Positions 40,812 through 51,073 of a DNA stretch of 64,000 nt are shown piece after piece (position 1 is the first letter of the stretch; the number at the start of each line of letters is the position of its first letter). Origin of the DNA: Pantoea rwandensis (GTDB lineage: Bacteria; Pseudomonadota; Gammaproteobacteria; Enterobacterales; Enterobacteriaceae); contig NZ_CP009454.1 in NCBI RefSeq assembly GCF_000759475.1, positions 1,302,001 through 1,366,000 of the forward strand, given 5' to 3'. The position numbers were made by a program, and so were the translations under genes. The notes under the pieces were generated by a model. The model was not told where the DNA came from and searched no databases. It was given only the letters and a program-made list of their open reading frames with translations.

Positions 40812-42824
40812 ATGCATAGCTATCACCACTGGCACCCTCTGGCACTGCCAGACACCACCTTATTACGCGCGGGCTGGTTCCTGATTCAGGGCACACTGCA
40901 TGCGCGTTATCCTCGGGGAGAAACCCGGCTGCGCTGGCAGTGCGGCCAGGAGACCTGGCATGAGCAAATCCTGCCGGTCACGCGTCGCGGTACTCTGCTG
41001 GAGCTGGTCTGGTTACCGGTGGGGGCCACCGAAGTGGGGCTGCTTGCCAGCAGCGAAGGGACGGAATATCAGTTGAGTATTGTCCGCTTTGCGCAGGTTT
41101 CAGCGGGCAACAGTCTCATGCGCCGTTTACGCCGGGTGTGGCATTTCTATCAGCGCCTGGACGCGCAAAAGCGCAAGCGCCTGGGGTTGTCTTGGCATCT
41201 GTGGTTTACCGACTTACAGCAGGCTTACCAGCTGGTCGGCAAGATCCGTGACGACAGGCCACTACACGCCTATGAACACTGGCTGGCTAATTTCGATACC
41301 GTGCAACCTGGTGAGCGCCGCCTGATTGACCGTCTGCTGGCCCGCTGGGGCAATCTGCCCCATGTATGTCTGCATCTGGTGAAGGGGGGCGATGAGGCGT
41401 CACGGCAACGTACCCTCACCAGCATCGCGGCGCTATGTTACCCGACAACACATATCACTGTGCTGGAACAACCTCCAGCCGCGCACAGGCCAGTGGGAGA
41501 GTGGCAATGGGCGATTCCAGTGGGCGCTGAACTGGCTCCGGCTGCACTGGTGTGGCTGTCGCATCAGCTACGCCAAACACCCAATGCACAATGGATTTAC
41601 GGCGATCACGATTTGTTGGACGGCAAAGGCAAACGCCACTCGCCAGACTTCAAGCCTGACTGGAATGAAACCTTGCTGCAAAGCCAAAACTATATTGGCT
41701 GGTGTGGGTTATGGCGGGAGCAGGGAGATAAATCCATCCCTCAGGATGGAGCTGAAAGTTATCGTGGGTGGTTCCAGTTGGCTCGCCAGCTTGCGCCACA
41801 AGAGATTGCACACATTCCGGCCTTGTTGATGCACGTGCCGGACACATTGCCGATGCAAGATAGCTATGAATCACTGGCAGCTATGCTGCAAGATTTGCCC
41901 GTCGGCGTAACGCTGGAGTCAGCGCCACACGGGATTTGCCGCTGGCGCTGGCCGTTGCCAGCTGAACTGCCGCGGGTGTCGGTGATTATTCCCACTCGCA
42001 ACGGGCTGGCACATCTCAGACCTCGTATTGGAAGCCTGGTGCAACACACCTGCTACCCAAATGTTGAAATAATGGTAATGGATAACCAGAGTGATGACCC
42101 TGAAACACTGGCCTATTTTGCTCATATCAGCAAAGAGTACGGTGTGCAGGTCATCTCCTGGGACCATCCGTTTAACTACTCGGCGATCAACAACGCCGGG
42201 GTGCGTGAGGCCACGGGTGAGTTTATCTGCCTGTTGAATGACGATACAGAAGTGATCAACCCACTGTGGCTGGATGAGATGGTTTCTCACCTGCTGCGAC
42301 CGGGCGTGGGGATTGTAGGGGCTCGACTCTATTACGGTGATGGTCGGGTTCAGCATGCGGGGGATGCGGTTGGGCCGGGGGGCTGTGCCGATCATTTCCA
42401 CAGTGGCCTGGCCGCCGACGAGCCCGGTTACCAGCGCAGGGCGGTGAGCGCGCAGGAATTGTCCGCTGTGACCGCGGCCTGTTTGCTTACCCCTCGGGAA
42501 CTCTATTTGTCTCTCAACGGCTTAGATGAAGTGAACCTGCCAGTGGCCTTTAACGACGTGGATTACTGTCTGCGGGTGGGGGAGGCTGGGTGGCGCATCG
42601 TCTGGACGCCTTTTGCTGAGCTATACCACCATGAGTCGGTATCTCGAGGCAAAGATGTGACGCCGGAACAACTGGCACGCTCGCGGGGTGAACTGCGCTA
42701 TATGAAAAAACGCTGGGCCAGGCGGCTCAAACACGATCCTGCATACAATCCTAACCTGAGCTACGATCGACCCGATTTCTCCCTAAGCCATACTCCTAAT
42801 GTGGTACTGCCATGGACGAGTTAA
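40812..42824 (+). CDS. large capsule glycosyltransferase with tandem GT2-like domains
   Basis: A 670-residue protein. The C-terminal half (about 390-620) is a complete GT2 domain: VSVIIPTRNG, VMDNQSDD, LLNDDTEVI, ACLLTPRELY and FNDVDYCLRV with a downstream YHHES. The N-terminal half contains a partial second GT2-like core (about 235-305): IYGDHDLLD, then PDFKPDWNETLLQSQNYIG, but without a recognisable VSIIIPVYN nucleotide-binding start, so it may be structural only. Base composition is GC-rich, in contrast to the genes at 32.8-38.0 kb. It overlaps the next gene by 13 bases, which implies coupled translation. Confidence 0.87.
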   Translation: MHSYHHWHPLALPDTTLLRAGWFLIQGTLHARYPRGETRLRWQCGQETWHEQILPVTRRGTLLELVWLPVGATEVGLLASSEGTEYQLSIVRFAQVSAGNSLMRRLRRVWHFYQRLDAQKRKRLGLSWHLWFTDLQQAYQLVGKIRDDRPLHAYEHWLANFDTVQPGERRLIDRLLARWGNLPHVCLHLVKGGDEASRQRTLTSIAALCYPTTHITVLEQPPAAHRPVGEWQWAIPVGAELAPAALVWLSHQLRQTPNAQWIYGDHDLLDGKGKRHSPDFKPDWNETLLQSQNYIGWCGLWREQGDKSIPQDGAESYRGWFQLARQLAPQEIAHIPALLMHVPDTLPMQDSYESLAAMLQDLPVGVTLESAPHGICRWRWPLPAELPRVSVIIPTRNGLAHLRPRIGSLVQHTCYPNVEIMVMDNQSDDPETLAYFAHISKEYGVQVISWDHPFNYSAINNAGVREATGEFICLLNDDTEVINPLWLDEMVSHLLRPGVGIVGARLYYGDGRVQHAGDAVGPGGCADHFHSGLAADEPGYQRRAVSAQELSAVTAACLLTPRELYLSLNGLDEVNLPVAFNDVDYCLRVGEAGWRIVWTPFAELYHHESVSRGKDVTPEQLARSRGELRYMKKRWARRLKHDPAYNPNLSYDRPDFSLSHTPNVVLPWTS

Positions 42825-43819
42825 TCAGAAAGGCGCTGTTTAAACCCTATCTGAAGTTGAATAAGCAAAGCAGCGGGACAGAGTGCCGCACATTACTGAT
42901 TTTGCATGAGGGTAATTCACCGACGCTGGCCTATTTTGAAGCCGCCATCAGAAGCCGTTTTTCCGGCGCACAATGTCAGCTAGTGGATACCTTAACCACA
43001 CCCACTATCGAAGTGGATAACGGAACCGCTATTGTAGTCATCCGCTTTATTTCTGCTCCGTGGCAGCGTGAAATCGCCCGCAATATGGATGACCTCTCAC
43101 AGGTGGTCTATTTCATGGATGACGATTTGCTGGATCCATCGGCTTTGACGGCGTTGCCTAAAGGTTATCGGACTAAAATTATTCGTCGTTCTGCAGCCCA
43201 GCACCGCTGGATCACCTCGCATTGCGACAGTATCTGGGTATCGACGTCGTATCTGGCGAGGAAATATGCGCACCTCAATCCCGATGTAGTGCCTGCTAAG
43301 CCCACGCCACAGTTGCTTGCTGTAAAGCAGCCCGTAAAAATCGCTTATCACGGTTCAAGCTCGCATCAGGCCGAGAAGTATTGGTTGCGCGAGGTAGTGG
43401 CAGGCGTATTGGCGCAGTGTCCACAAGCCAGCTTCGAAATATTTGGTGAGCACGAGGTTTATAAACTCTATCGCGATTTACCACGCGTAACGGTATTGCA
43501 TCCGATGAGTTGGCAAAACTATCTGGATTATACGCAGCACCACCGAATCGATATTGGTCTGGCACCTTTACTGGAGTCGGCATTCAATAGGGCGCGCGGT
43601 CCAGTCAAATTTTATGATTTCATTCGTATGGGAGCTGTAGGGGTTTATAGCAATTGCGCGCCCTATAGTGATTTTATTGAACAGAATATTAATGGTGTAT
43701 TGCTGAGTAACGATCCACAAAAATGGATTGAGGCAATATCGCTGTTGGTCAATTCCGATCAAAAACGCCTAACGCTGGCGAATAATGCGAAAGAATATAC
43801 GGACTCGTTATTGTATTAA
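42812..43819 (+). CDS. GT-B fold glycosyltransferase (GT4-like)
   Basis: A 335-residue protein with a GT-B layout. The N-terminal half has a Rossmann-like VVYFMDDDLLD segment and SIWVSTSYLARKY. The C-terminal half has VKIAYHGSSSHQ, FEIFGEHE, and the donor-binding region RGPVKFYDFIRMGAVGVYSN ending in a GVLLSND segment, which corresponds to the E-x7-E region of GT4/GT1 enzymes in a divergent form. It begins inside the upstream transferase gene and is followed by 144 bases before rmlB. Confidence 0.8.
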   Translation: MDELIRKALFKPYLKLNKQSSGTECRTLLILHEGNSPTLAYFEAAIRSRFSGAQCQLVDTLTTPTIEVDNGTAIVVIRFISAPWQREIARNMDDLSQVVYFMDDDLLDPSALTALPKGYRTKIIRRSAAQHRWITSHCDSIWVSTSYLARKYAHLNPDVVPAKPTPQLLAVKQPVKIAYHGSSSHQAEKYWLREVVAGVLAQCPQASFEIFGEHEVYKLYRDLPRVTVLHPMSWQNYLDYTQHHRIDIGLAPLLESAFNRARGPVKFYDFIRMGAVGVYSNCAPYSDFIEQNINGVLLSNDPQKWIEAISLLVNSDQKRLTLANNAKEYTDSLLY

Positions 43820-43963
43820 CACCCAACGCGTCGGCAAATAAAACACTCTAATTTAAAGCCGGCCATGTATTCACATGCGCCTGCCGCTAACACACGGTCA
43901 AAACGCAGAGCAAAGACCGTTTTCTGGTGACCATTTCATCCACATAGAAAGTAAAAATTGCTT

Positions 43964-45049
43964 ATGAAAATCCTTGTAACTGGGGGAGCCGGTTTTATCG
44001 GTTCTGCTGTTGTTCGCCACATCATCCGTGAAACTCAGGATGCAGTGATCAATCTTGATCAACTCACCTATGCAGGCAATCTGGAATCGCTGGCCGATGT
44101 CGCGGCAAGTGACCGTTATACCTTTGAACAGGTCGATATTTGTCAGCGTGCGGAGCTGGATCGGGTCTTTGCCACTCATCAACCCGATGCGGTGATGCAT
44201 CTGGCTGCTGAGAGTCATGTGGATCGCTCCATTACGGGGCCAGCCGCTTTTATCGAAACCAATATCGTCGGCACCTATACGCTGCTCGAAGCGGCTCGCG
44301 CTTACTGGAGCGAGCTGGATGAAGACCGCAAGCTGGCGTTCCGTTTCCACCACATCTCAACTGATGAAGTGTATGGCGATCTGCCACATCCGAATGAAGT
44401 GAGCGCAGGTACTGAGTTGCCGCTCTTTAACGAAACCAAAGCATACGCGCCAAGCAGCCCTTACTCTGCGTCTAAGGCCTCTAGCGATCATCTGGTGCGC
44501 GCATGGCATCGCACCTATGGCTTGCCGACAGTCGTCACCAACTGCTCCAACAACTACGGTCCGTATCACTTCCCGGAGAAGTTGATCCCGCTGGTGATCC
44601 TCAATGCGCTGAATGGCAAAGCACTGCCCATTTACGGTAAAGGCGATCAAATCCGCGACTGGCTGTATGTTGAAGATCATGCCCGCGCGCTTTATACCGT
44701 CGTCACCAAAAGTGTGGTAGGTGAAACCTACAACATCGGCGGCCACAACGAGAAACAGAACCTGGACGTGGTGCACACTATTTGCGATCTGCTCGACGAG
44801 ATGGTGCCAAAAGCCAGTTCTTACCGCGAGCAGATCACCTACGTAGCCGACCGCCCAGGTCATGACCGTCGCTATGCCATTGATGCCTGCAAAATGAGCC
44901 ATGAGCTGAACTGGCAGCCGCAGGAGACGTTCGAGTCCGGCATCCGTAAAACCGTGCAATGGTATTTGGATAACCAGCAGTGGGTGAATAACGTTCAAAG
45001 CGGCAGTTATCAGGACTGGATCGCGAAAAACTACCAGGAACGTCACTGA
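43964..45049 (+). CDS. rmlB: dTDP-glucose 4,6-dehydratase
   Basis: Second step of dTDP-L-rhamnose synthesis, converting dTDP-glucose to the 4-keto-6-deoxy sugar. The product is 361 residues, identical in length to E. coli RfbB. It is an SDR enzyme: NAD site GGAGFIG at 7-13, catalytic STDEVYGD near 133-140 (the TDE triad of dehydratases) and [10 protein letters not shown] (Tyr/Lys). ATG 43964 gives the family start [13 protein letters not shown]; an upstream TTG 43958 adds two residues. Its TGA shares one base with the rmlD ATG. Confidence 0.97.
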   Translation: MKILVTGGAGFIGSAVVRHIIRETQDAVINLDQLTYAGNLESLADVAASDRYTFEQVDICQRAELDRVFATHQPDAVMHLAAESHVDRSITGPAAFIETNIVGTYTLLEAARAYWSELDEDRKLAFRFHHISTDEVYGDLPHPNEVSAGTELPLFNETKAYAPSSPYSASKASSDHLVRAWHRTYGLPTVVTNCSNNYGPYHFPEKLIPLVILNALNGKALPIYGKGDQIRDWLYVEDHARALYTVVTKSVVGETYNIGGHNEKQNLDVVHTICDLLDEMVPKASSYREQITYVADRPGHDRRYAIDACKMSHELNWQPQETFESGIRKTVQWYLDNQQWVNNVQSGSYQDWIAKNYQERH

Positions 45050-45936
45050 TGCATATTCTTCTGTTTGGCAAAAATGGTCAGGTTGGCTGGGAGTTACAGC
45101 GTGCGCTGTTACCGCTCGGCCGTATTACCGCGGTGGATTTTGACTCCACTGACTACTGCGGGGACTTCAGTAACCCGGCGGGTGTGGCCGAGACCGTTCG
45201 CCTGCTGAAGCCGGACGTGATTGTGAACGCCGCCGCCCACACCGCGGTGGATAAAGCCGAGAGCGAGCGTGATTTTGCCGAGCTGCTCAACGCCACAAGC
45301 GTGGCCGCCATCGCCAAAGAAGCCGAAGCACTCGACGCCTGGTTGGTTCACTACTCCACCGACTACGTCTTCAACGGCAGCGGCGAAAAACCCTGGCTGG
45401 AAACAGACCAGACCGCGCCACTGAACGTCTACGGTGAAACCAAGCTGGCGGGCGAACATGCTGCTGCGCTGTGCTCTCGTCACTTGGTGTTCCGTACCAG
45501 CTGGGTGTATGCCGCTCGTGGTGCCAACTTTGCCAAAACCATGCTGCGCTTTGGTAAAGAGCGCAGTGAGATGTCGGTTATCAACGATCAGTTTGGTGCA
45601 CCGACTGGGGCAGAATTGCTGGCCGATTGCACAGCCCATGCGATCCGTATCGCACAGGATAAACCGGAGGTTGCCGGGCTTTATCACCTGATCGCCTCAG
45701 GCACTACCACCTGGTTTGATTATGCTCAGCGCGTATTCGCCACCGCAAGTGCAGCCGGCATTGAGCTGGCAGTCACTCAGGTGAATGCTGTTCCGACCAG
45801 CGCATTCCCAACGCCGGCTAAACGTCCCCAGAACTCACGCCTTGAAACCAGCAAGTTTCAGCGCACCTTTGGGTTGACGCTGCCGGACTGGACTGTCGGC
45901 GTGGATCGCATGTTGGCCGAAATCCTCGGCAAGTAA
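45049..45936 (+). CDS. rmlD: dTDP-4-dehydrorhamnose reductase
   Basis: Final step of dTDP-L-rhamnose synthesis, an NADPH-dependent reduction. 295 residues, SDR fold: cofactor site FGKNGQVGWEL at about 5-15, VNAAAHTAVDKAE, the STDYVFNG strand, and YGETKLAGE with the Tyr/Lys pair. Start overlaps the rmlB stop (TGATG). 107 bases separate it from rmlA. Confidence 0.96.
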   Translation: MHILLFGKNGQVGWELQRALLPLGRITAVDFDSTDYCGDFSNPAGVAETVRLLKPDVIVNAAAHTAVDKAESERDFAELLNATSVAAIAKEAEALDAWLVHYSTDYVFNGSGEKPWLETDQTAPLNVYGETKLAGEHAAALCSRHLVFRTSWVYAARGANFAKTMLRFGKERSEMSVINDQFGAPTGAELLADCTAHAIRIAQDKPEVAGLYHLIASGTTTWFDYAQRVFATASAAGIELAVTQVNAVPTSAFPTPAKRPQNSRLETSKFQRTFGLTLPDWTVGVDRMLAEILGK

Positions 45937-46043
45937 ACAGATTAAGTGAGGCTATTGATGCCTTTTTAATCGACGTGGACTTTGTCTGGGGTGGCACAGT
46001 GGCCTCCCTTTTACAGTAATCAAGAAAGAAGCATTGAAGAGTT

Positions 46044-46916
46044 ATGAGCAAGCGTAAAGGTATTATTCTGGCTGGTGGGGCTGGTACTCGCCTTTATCCG
46101 GTGACCATGGCGGTGAGTAAGCAGCTGCTGCCAATCTATGACAAACCGATGATCTACTACCCGTTGAGCACCCTGATGCTGGCCGGTATTCGCGATATTT
46201 TGATCATCAGCACCCCGCAAGATACGCCGCGCTTCGAGCAACTGCTAGGCGATGGCAGCCAATGGGGCCTGAATCTGCAATACAAAGTACAGCCAAGTCC
46301 AGACGGTTTGGCTCAAGCCTTCATCCTCGGCGAAGACTTTATCGGAAACGATGACTGCGCGCTGGTGTTGGGTGACAACATCTTCTACGGTCACGACCTG
46401 CAAAAAGAGCTGGAAGCGGCTGCGAGCAAATCGGCGGGAGGCACGGTCTTTGCCTATCATGTGCATGATCCTGAGCGCTATGGCGTAGTGGAGTTTGATG
46501 CAGAAGGTAAAGCGATCTCCCTGGAGGAGAAACCGCTGGAGCCAAAGAGCAACTATGCAGTCACCGGGCTCTATTTCTACGATAATCGCGTGGTAGAGAT
46601 TGCCAAAAGCCTAAAACCCTCCCCGCGTGGCGAGCTGGAAATCACCGATCTCAACCGCATTTACCTTGAACAGGGTGAGATGTCAGTTGCCATGATGGGC
46701 CGTGGTTTTGCCTGGTTGGATACCGGCACTCATGAGAGCCTGATCGAGGCCAGCAACTTCATTCAGACGATCGAAACCCGTCAGGGGTTGAAAGTGGCCT
46801 GCCCTGAAGAGATTGCTTACCGTAAAAAATTCATCGATGCCGACCAGGTGCGCACATTAGCCGCGCCACTGGCTAAGAATGCCTACGGGCAGTATCTGTT
46901 GAAAATGATTAAGTAA
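46044..46916 (+). CDS. rmlA: glucose-1-phosphate thymidylyltransferase
   Basis: First step of the rhamnose pathway, forming dTDP-glucose from dTTP and glucose-1-phosphate. 290 residues. The nucleotidyltransferase signature [11 protein letters not shown] lies at about 11-21, followed by [17 protein letters not shown], the metal-binding [10 protein letters not shown] and the sugar-binding [21 protein letters not shown] lies about seven bases before the ATG. Gene order rmlB-D-A-C is the standard enterobacterial one. Confidence 0.97.
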   Translation: MSKRKGIILAGGAGTRLYPVTMAVSKQLLPIYDKPMIYYPLSTLMLAGIRDILIISTPQDTPRFEQLLGDGSQWGLNLQYKVQPSPDGLAQAFILGEDFIGNDDCALVLGDNIFYGHDLQKELEAAASKSAGGTVFAYHVHDPERYGVVEFDAEGKAISLEEKPLEPKSNYAVTGLYFYDNRVVEIAKSLKPSPRGELEITDLNRIYLEQGEMSVAMMGRGFAWLDTGTHESLIEASNFIQTIETRQGLKVACPEEIAYRKKFIDADQVRTLAAPLAKNAYGQYLLKMIK

Positions 46917-46965
46917 TTTTCTTTTTTTCTGGGGCATGCGTCCCTTTTGGAATCAGGTTTCAACC

Positions 46966-47517
46966 ATGGATGTTATTCAAACTGCAATTCCCGATGTATT
47001 TATTCTTCAACCAACAGTGTTTGGCGATGATCGTGGTTTCTTCTTCGAAAGTTTCAGTCATCAGCAATTCGAAACTGCCATTGGCCGCAGCGTAAACTTT
47101 GTCCAGGACAACCACTCAAAATCCTCTAAGGGTGTATTACGTGGCCTGCATTACCAGCTCGCGCCGCATGCGCAGGGCAAACTGGTGCGTTGTATCGCAG
47201 GTGAAGTGTTCGACGTGGCGGTGGATATCCGTAAAAGTTCCCCGACCTTTGGTCAGTGGGTGGGTGTGCATTTGTCGGGTGAGAACAAGCGCCAGCTGTG
47301 GATCCCAGAAGGTTTTGCTCACGGTTTTATGACGCTAAGCGACACCGCAGAATTCTTGTATAAAACCACCCATTACTATGCGCCGGAAAGTGACCGTGGC
47401 ATTCGCTGGAATGACGAGACCTTAGCCATCACGTGGCCGAAAATCGACAGCGAGATTCTCACCTCGACCAAAGACAGCATTGCTAAGTCCCTCCCAGACG
47501 CAGAGCACTTTATCTGA
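46966..47517 (+). CDS. rmlC: dTDP-4-dehydrorhamnose 3,5-epimerase
   Basis: Third step of the rhamnose pathway, a double epimerisation. 183 residues (E. coli RfbC 185), a cupin fold: DDRGFFFESF, FVQDNHSKS, the catalytic histidine in RGLHYQL at about 60-66, KLVRCIAGEVFDVAVDIR and IPEGFAHGFMTLSD. ATG 46966 is chosen over an upstream start at 46936 because it gives the family N-terminus MDVIQTAIPDV. It completes the set needed to make dTDP-L-rhamnose and lies 50 bases after rmlA. Confidence 0.96.
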   Translation: MDVIQTAIPDVFILQPTVFGDDRGFFFESFSHQQFETAIGRSVNFVQDNHSKSSKGVLRGLHYQLAPHAQGKLVRCIAGEVFDVAVDIRKSSPTFGQWVGVHLSGENKRQLWIPEGFAHGFMTLSDTAEFLYKTTHYYAPESDRGIRWNDETLAITWPKIDSEILTSTKDSIAKSLPDAEHFI

Positions 47518-47567
47518 GTCACACTCCTCCGCGATGGCGTGTGGAGTTTCTACCGCGCAGAGTTCGA

Positions 47568-49571
47568 ATGAAATTTTACACAGGTTCAGCCGGAATCCTT
47601 GCCAAAAAAGCACGGTTTGAGCCGATGCTTGGCCACACATTACATGCCTTCAAAGCCAGTATGACGCTCGCTGAAGACGATGTGCTGGTTGGCTGGGGCC
47701 AAAAGAGCAACACCCGGCAGATAAAGCAAAGGGCCGAGAAACTCGGGCTGCCGTACTGGCAGCTGGAAGATGGCTTTATCGGCTATATTGGCCACCCCGC
47801 CAGGGGAGGCGTGCCAGTCTCCCTGATCGTTGATCCGGTAGGCGTTTACTATGATGCCCGCCAGCCTAGTTACCTTGAGCAATTAATCGCCACACCGTGC
47901 GATGCTGCTATGCTGGCGAGAGCTGAGAAGCTGACGAGCGAACTGCTTCGTCTGGGGATCACCAAATACAACTGCTACGGCACAGCGCGCGATTTACCAG
48001 CAGCTCTAGCCATACGTCTGCAAAACGATCCTCGCTCTAAAGTGTTGCTGATTGATCAGGTGGCCGGTGATCTCTCCATCCCTGGCGCGCTGGCTAGCGA
48101 AGCAGATTTTATTGATATGGTCGCAGCAGCAAGGCGCAACCATCCTGATGCCCGGCTGCTGCTACGCACTCACCCGGATACCCGTCTGGGCAGAAAGAGT
48201 GGCGTACTGGCGCGTTTGCAGATGGAGGATGTGGAAGTGGTGGCCGATCACTGCCATCCCCATGCACTGCTCAATCAGGTAGACGCGGTCTACACCGTAT
48301 CATCCCAGATGGGGTTCGAAGCCCTATTGCTGGGCAAGACAGTCTATTGCTTCGGCATGCCGTTTTACGCGGGATGGGGGCTGACCCATGACAGTCAACA
48401 TCTTAAGCGGCGGCAGACGAAGGCCTGCCTGCCACAATTGGTGGCAGCGGCGTTGATTCAGTATCCGCGCTACCTCGATCCGGTGCTGGGCGAGCGCTGT
48501 GAAGTGGAGCAGGTGTTGCCCATTATCGCGCGTCAGCAGAATCCGCCCCCGCATTATCGACGCCTGTATCTGGTGGGTTTCTCGTTGTGGAAACGCGCAT
48601 TTATGCGTGCTTTCTGTTCGCCGCTAGCTGAGGAGATCTGCTTTGTGCGTAAGCTACCAAAACAGGTGGCTTCTGATGAGCAGGTTTTGGTCTGGGGCAG
48701 TCGTCATCCTGAACTCGCCAACCCTATACGGGTGGAAGACGGCTTTATCCGCTCGCGAGGTCTGGGGTCTAATCTGTGTCGCCCTTCATCGCTCTCTATT
48801 GATCCTGTGGGGATCTATTTCGACAGCCGTCGGCCAAGCCGGATCGAGCAACTGCTGAATCAACAGCAACTGACAGAGAAACAGCTGGCGCGCGGCGCGG
48901 CGCTAATCGATCTGCTTCAGCAGAATGGGGTCAGCAAATACAACGTCGGTAATGTGCAACCTTTCACGCCGCCTGTTGATGGTCGTCCGCTGTTGCTGGT
49001 GGTGGGGCAGGTCGATGGTGATGCATCGATCCTGACGGGTAGCCCGGTCATTCATAGCAATGAACAACTGCTATGGGCCGTACGTGCCGCCAGACCGGAA
49101 GCTCATATTTTGTTTAAACCTCATCCAGACGTGGTAGCAGGCAACCGTGAAGGGGCGATATCTGAGGCGTGTTTGACGTCTTGTGTCGATAGCCAGGTGC
49201 TGGATATCGGCCTGACCAGTCTCTATCCGCATGTAGACGAGTTGCATACCATGACCTCGCTGAGCGGTTTTGAAGCTTTAGTGCAGGGTGTAAAAGTCAC
49301 CACCTGGGGCCAGCCGTTTTATAGCGGCTGGGGGCTGACTAACGATATCCATCCTGCTGAACGTCGCCAGCGTCATTTATCTTTGGCTGCGCTGGTTTAT
49401 ACCACGCTGGTCGCCTATCCACGTTATATCGACTGGCAGAGTGGTTTGTGGATGAGCCCGGAGCAGTTAATCCACCAGTTAGCGCAGCAGGGCAACTCCC
49501 CGGCACAGAAATCCAGCCGCTGGCAACGCTGGCAAATGAAATTGAGCTACCTCGTGCAGACATTCCGTTAG
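47568..49571 (+). CDS. kpsC: capsule Kdo-linker beta-Kdo transferase, KpsC family
   Basis: Adds Kdo residues to the lipid anchor on which KpsMT-exported capsules are built. The product is 667 residues (E. coli KpsC 675) with a clear internal duplication, as expected for the two Kdo-transferase modules. Each half has EDGFI (about 72 and 387), a DPVG-Y-D-R-PS segment, a GD-SI segment (VAGDLSIP, VDGDASIL), HPD, and (S/T)xxGFEALxxGxxVxxxGxPFYxGWGLT. ATG 47568 is preferred; GTG 47541 would add nine residues. No Shine-Dalgarno match is strong. It follows rmlC and precedes kpsS. Confidence 0.93.
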   Translation: MKFYTGSAGILAKKARFEPMLGHTLHAFKASMTLAEDDVLVGWGQKSNTRQIKQRAEKLGLPYWQLEDGFIGYIGHPARGGVPVSLIVDPVGVYYDARQPSYLEQLIATPCDAAMLARAEKLTSELLRLGITKYNCYGTARDLPAALAIRLQNDPRSKVLLIDQVAGDLSIPGALASEADFIDMVAAARRNHPDARLLLRTHPDTRLGRKSGVLARLQMEDVEVVADHCHPHALLNQVDAVYTVSSQMGFEALLLGKTVYCFGMPFYAGWGLTHDSQHLKRRQTKACLPQLVAAALIQYPRYLDPVLGERCEVEQVLPIIARQQNPPPHYRRLYLVGFSLWKRAFMRAFCSPLAEEICFVRKLPKQVASDEQVLVWGSRHPELANPIRVEDGFIRSRGLGSNLCRPSSLSIDPVGIYFDSRRPSRIEQLLNQQQLTEKQLARGAALIDLLQQNGVSKYNVGNVQPFTPPVDGRPLLLVVGQVDGDASILTGSPVIHSNEQLLWAVRAARPEAHILFKPHPDVVAGNREGAISEACLTSCVDSQVLDIGLTSLYPHVDELHTMTSLSGFEALVQGVKVTTWGQPFYSGWGLTNDIHPAERRQRHLSLAALVYTTLVAYPRYIDWQSGLWMSPEQLIHQLAQQGNSPAQKSSRWQRWQMKLSYLVQTFR

Positions 49572-49660
49572 CGAACGGTTTATCCCCACCAATGAAAGAA
49601 AAACGGCCATCAAGCCACTCATATATACGATCCCGCAACGGAACCGCTCTGGGAAAAATA

Positions 49661-50902
49661 ATGGAAGAGCCAGCTATCCGCCATTTGCTTAATGGCCGAC
49701 GATATCTTTTTTTACAGGGGCCAATGGGCCCTTGCTTTTCACGTCTGGCGATCTGGTTGCAAAACAGCCATCGTGAAGTGAAGCAGGTTTGCTTCAATGC
49801 CGGGGATTCATGGTATGCCGCGAAAGAAACCGCGCTGCATTACACCGGATCGGCGAAGAAATTTGCTTATTGGCTGCGTGAGTTACACAAAGAGTACCCC
49901 TTCGACACCATTGTCTGTTTCGGTGACTGCCGCCCAATGCATGTCGAAGCTAAGAAATGGTCGAGTACCCAGTCGATCGATTTCCTTGCATTCGAAGAAG
50001 GATACTTTCGTCCGTTTTATATCACCCTTGAAAAAGGGGGCGTAAATGCATTTTCTTCAATGCCCATTGAGGCGAAATATTATCGCGAGCAGCCGCTGCC
50101 CGAATTGAAAACGCCGACGCCGTGGAAGCCGAGTGCCTATAATCGCGCGGCCCATGCCATGTTTTATTATGCAGCGGGCTGGTTTGGCCGCCACCGTTAT
50201 AAAGGCTACAGGCATCATAAGTCGTTCTCACCCTGGTATGAGATGCGCTGCTGGATACGTGCAGGTCGCCGCAAACTCGTCTACCGCTGGCAGCAACGCA
50301 ACATGTTGAGCCATATCACCGGTGAACTGGACAATCAGTACTATCTGGCGATTTTACAGGTTTATAACGACAGTCAGATCATCCATCACAGCCCTTATAA
50401 AGACGTACGAGACTATATTGAAACGGTGATCCGATCATTTGCCCGTCATGCGCCAAAAGAACGACACCTGGTGTTTAAACACCACCCAATGGATCGTGGC
50501 CATCGTTTTTATGGCACCTTTATTAACGTGCTGACTGAAAAATATGGCATCAGCGGTCGGGTTATCTACGTGCACGATCTCTCTTTACCCGCTTTGCTGA
50601 CCCACACCCGGGCGGTGATCACGGTGAACAGTACCGCCGGTCTGTCGGCATTAATCCACAATAAGCCGCTTAAAGTGATGGGTAAGGCGCTTTACAACAT
50701 CGAAGGCTTGGCCTGGCAGGGGCCGCTCAACCAGTTTTGGCAGTCGGATTTTGTCCCCGATAAAAAACTTTTTCAGCGCTTTCGCACTCATTTGCTTTAT
50801 AACACGCAAATTAATGCCGTCTTTTACGGTAAGTCCGACTGGCTCGATATTCCTTCAGAGACCCTCCAGCCTACTGCTCTCACTAATCTCGAACGGAAGT
50901 GA
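49661..50902 (+). CDS. kpsS: capsule Kdo-linker initiating transferase, KpsS family
   Basis: Starts the Kdo linker on phosphatidylglycerol, ahead of KpsC. The product is 413 residues (E. coli KpsS 389) and follows that family closely: LFLQGPMGP near 22, FNAGD, FDTIVCFGDCRPMH, FLAFEEGYFRPFYIT, YRHHKSFSPWYE, VFKHHPMDRGHR and VNSTAGLSALIHNKPLKVMG. The ATG at 49661 is chosen because it has GGGA about eight bases upstream and aligns with the E. coli KpsS start; ATG 49592 and a start at 49448 inside kpsC are possible but would add unrelated residues. It is the last gene of the island. Confidence 0.93.
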   Translation: MEEPAIRHLLNGRRYLFLQGPMGPCFSRLAIWLQNSHREVKQVCFNAGDSWYAAKETALHYTGSAKKFAYWLRELHKEYPFDTIVCFGDCRPMHVEAKKWSSTQSIDFLAFEEGYFRPFYITLEKGGVNAFSSMPIEAKYYREQPLPELKTPTPWKPSAYNRAAHAMFYYAAGWFGRHRYKGYRHHKSFSPWYEMRCWIRAGRRKLVYRWQQRNMLSHITGELDNQYYLAILQVYNDSQIIHHSPYKDVRDYIETVIRSFARHAPKERHLVFKHHPMDRGHRFYGTFINVLTEKYGISGRVIYVHDLSLPALLTHTRAVITVNSTAGLSALIHNKPLKVMGKALYNIEGLAWQGPLNQFWQSDFVPDKKLFQRFRTHLLYNTQINAVFYGKSDWLDIPSETLQPTALTNLERK

Positions 50903-51028
50903 GCTGGAAATTTGGGGAAATGTCTCGTGCGTACCTATGCTGCCAAAGTGATATCAGCGATTTATTTCAAATGTCATTAAAGCGTCGATTGCAGAGCATG
51001 AAAATCTCCGCAATAATTACGTTCAATA

Positions 51029-51073
51029 AATCCCTTCCTCGTCGGGCCTAACGACGCGGAGGGGATTTTTTTT
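51029..51073 (+). terminator. terminator between the capsule locus and speB
   Basis: A stem of about 15 pairs (AATCCC... with ...GGGGATT, one wobble and one mismatch), an eight-base loop and a run of eight T bases. It isolates speB from capsule transcription, so speB probably has its own promoter in the 50 bases that follow or inside the hairpin region. Confidence 0.92.
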
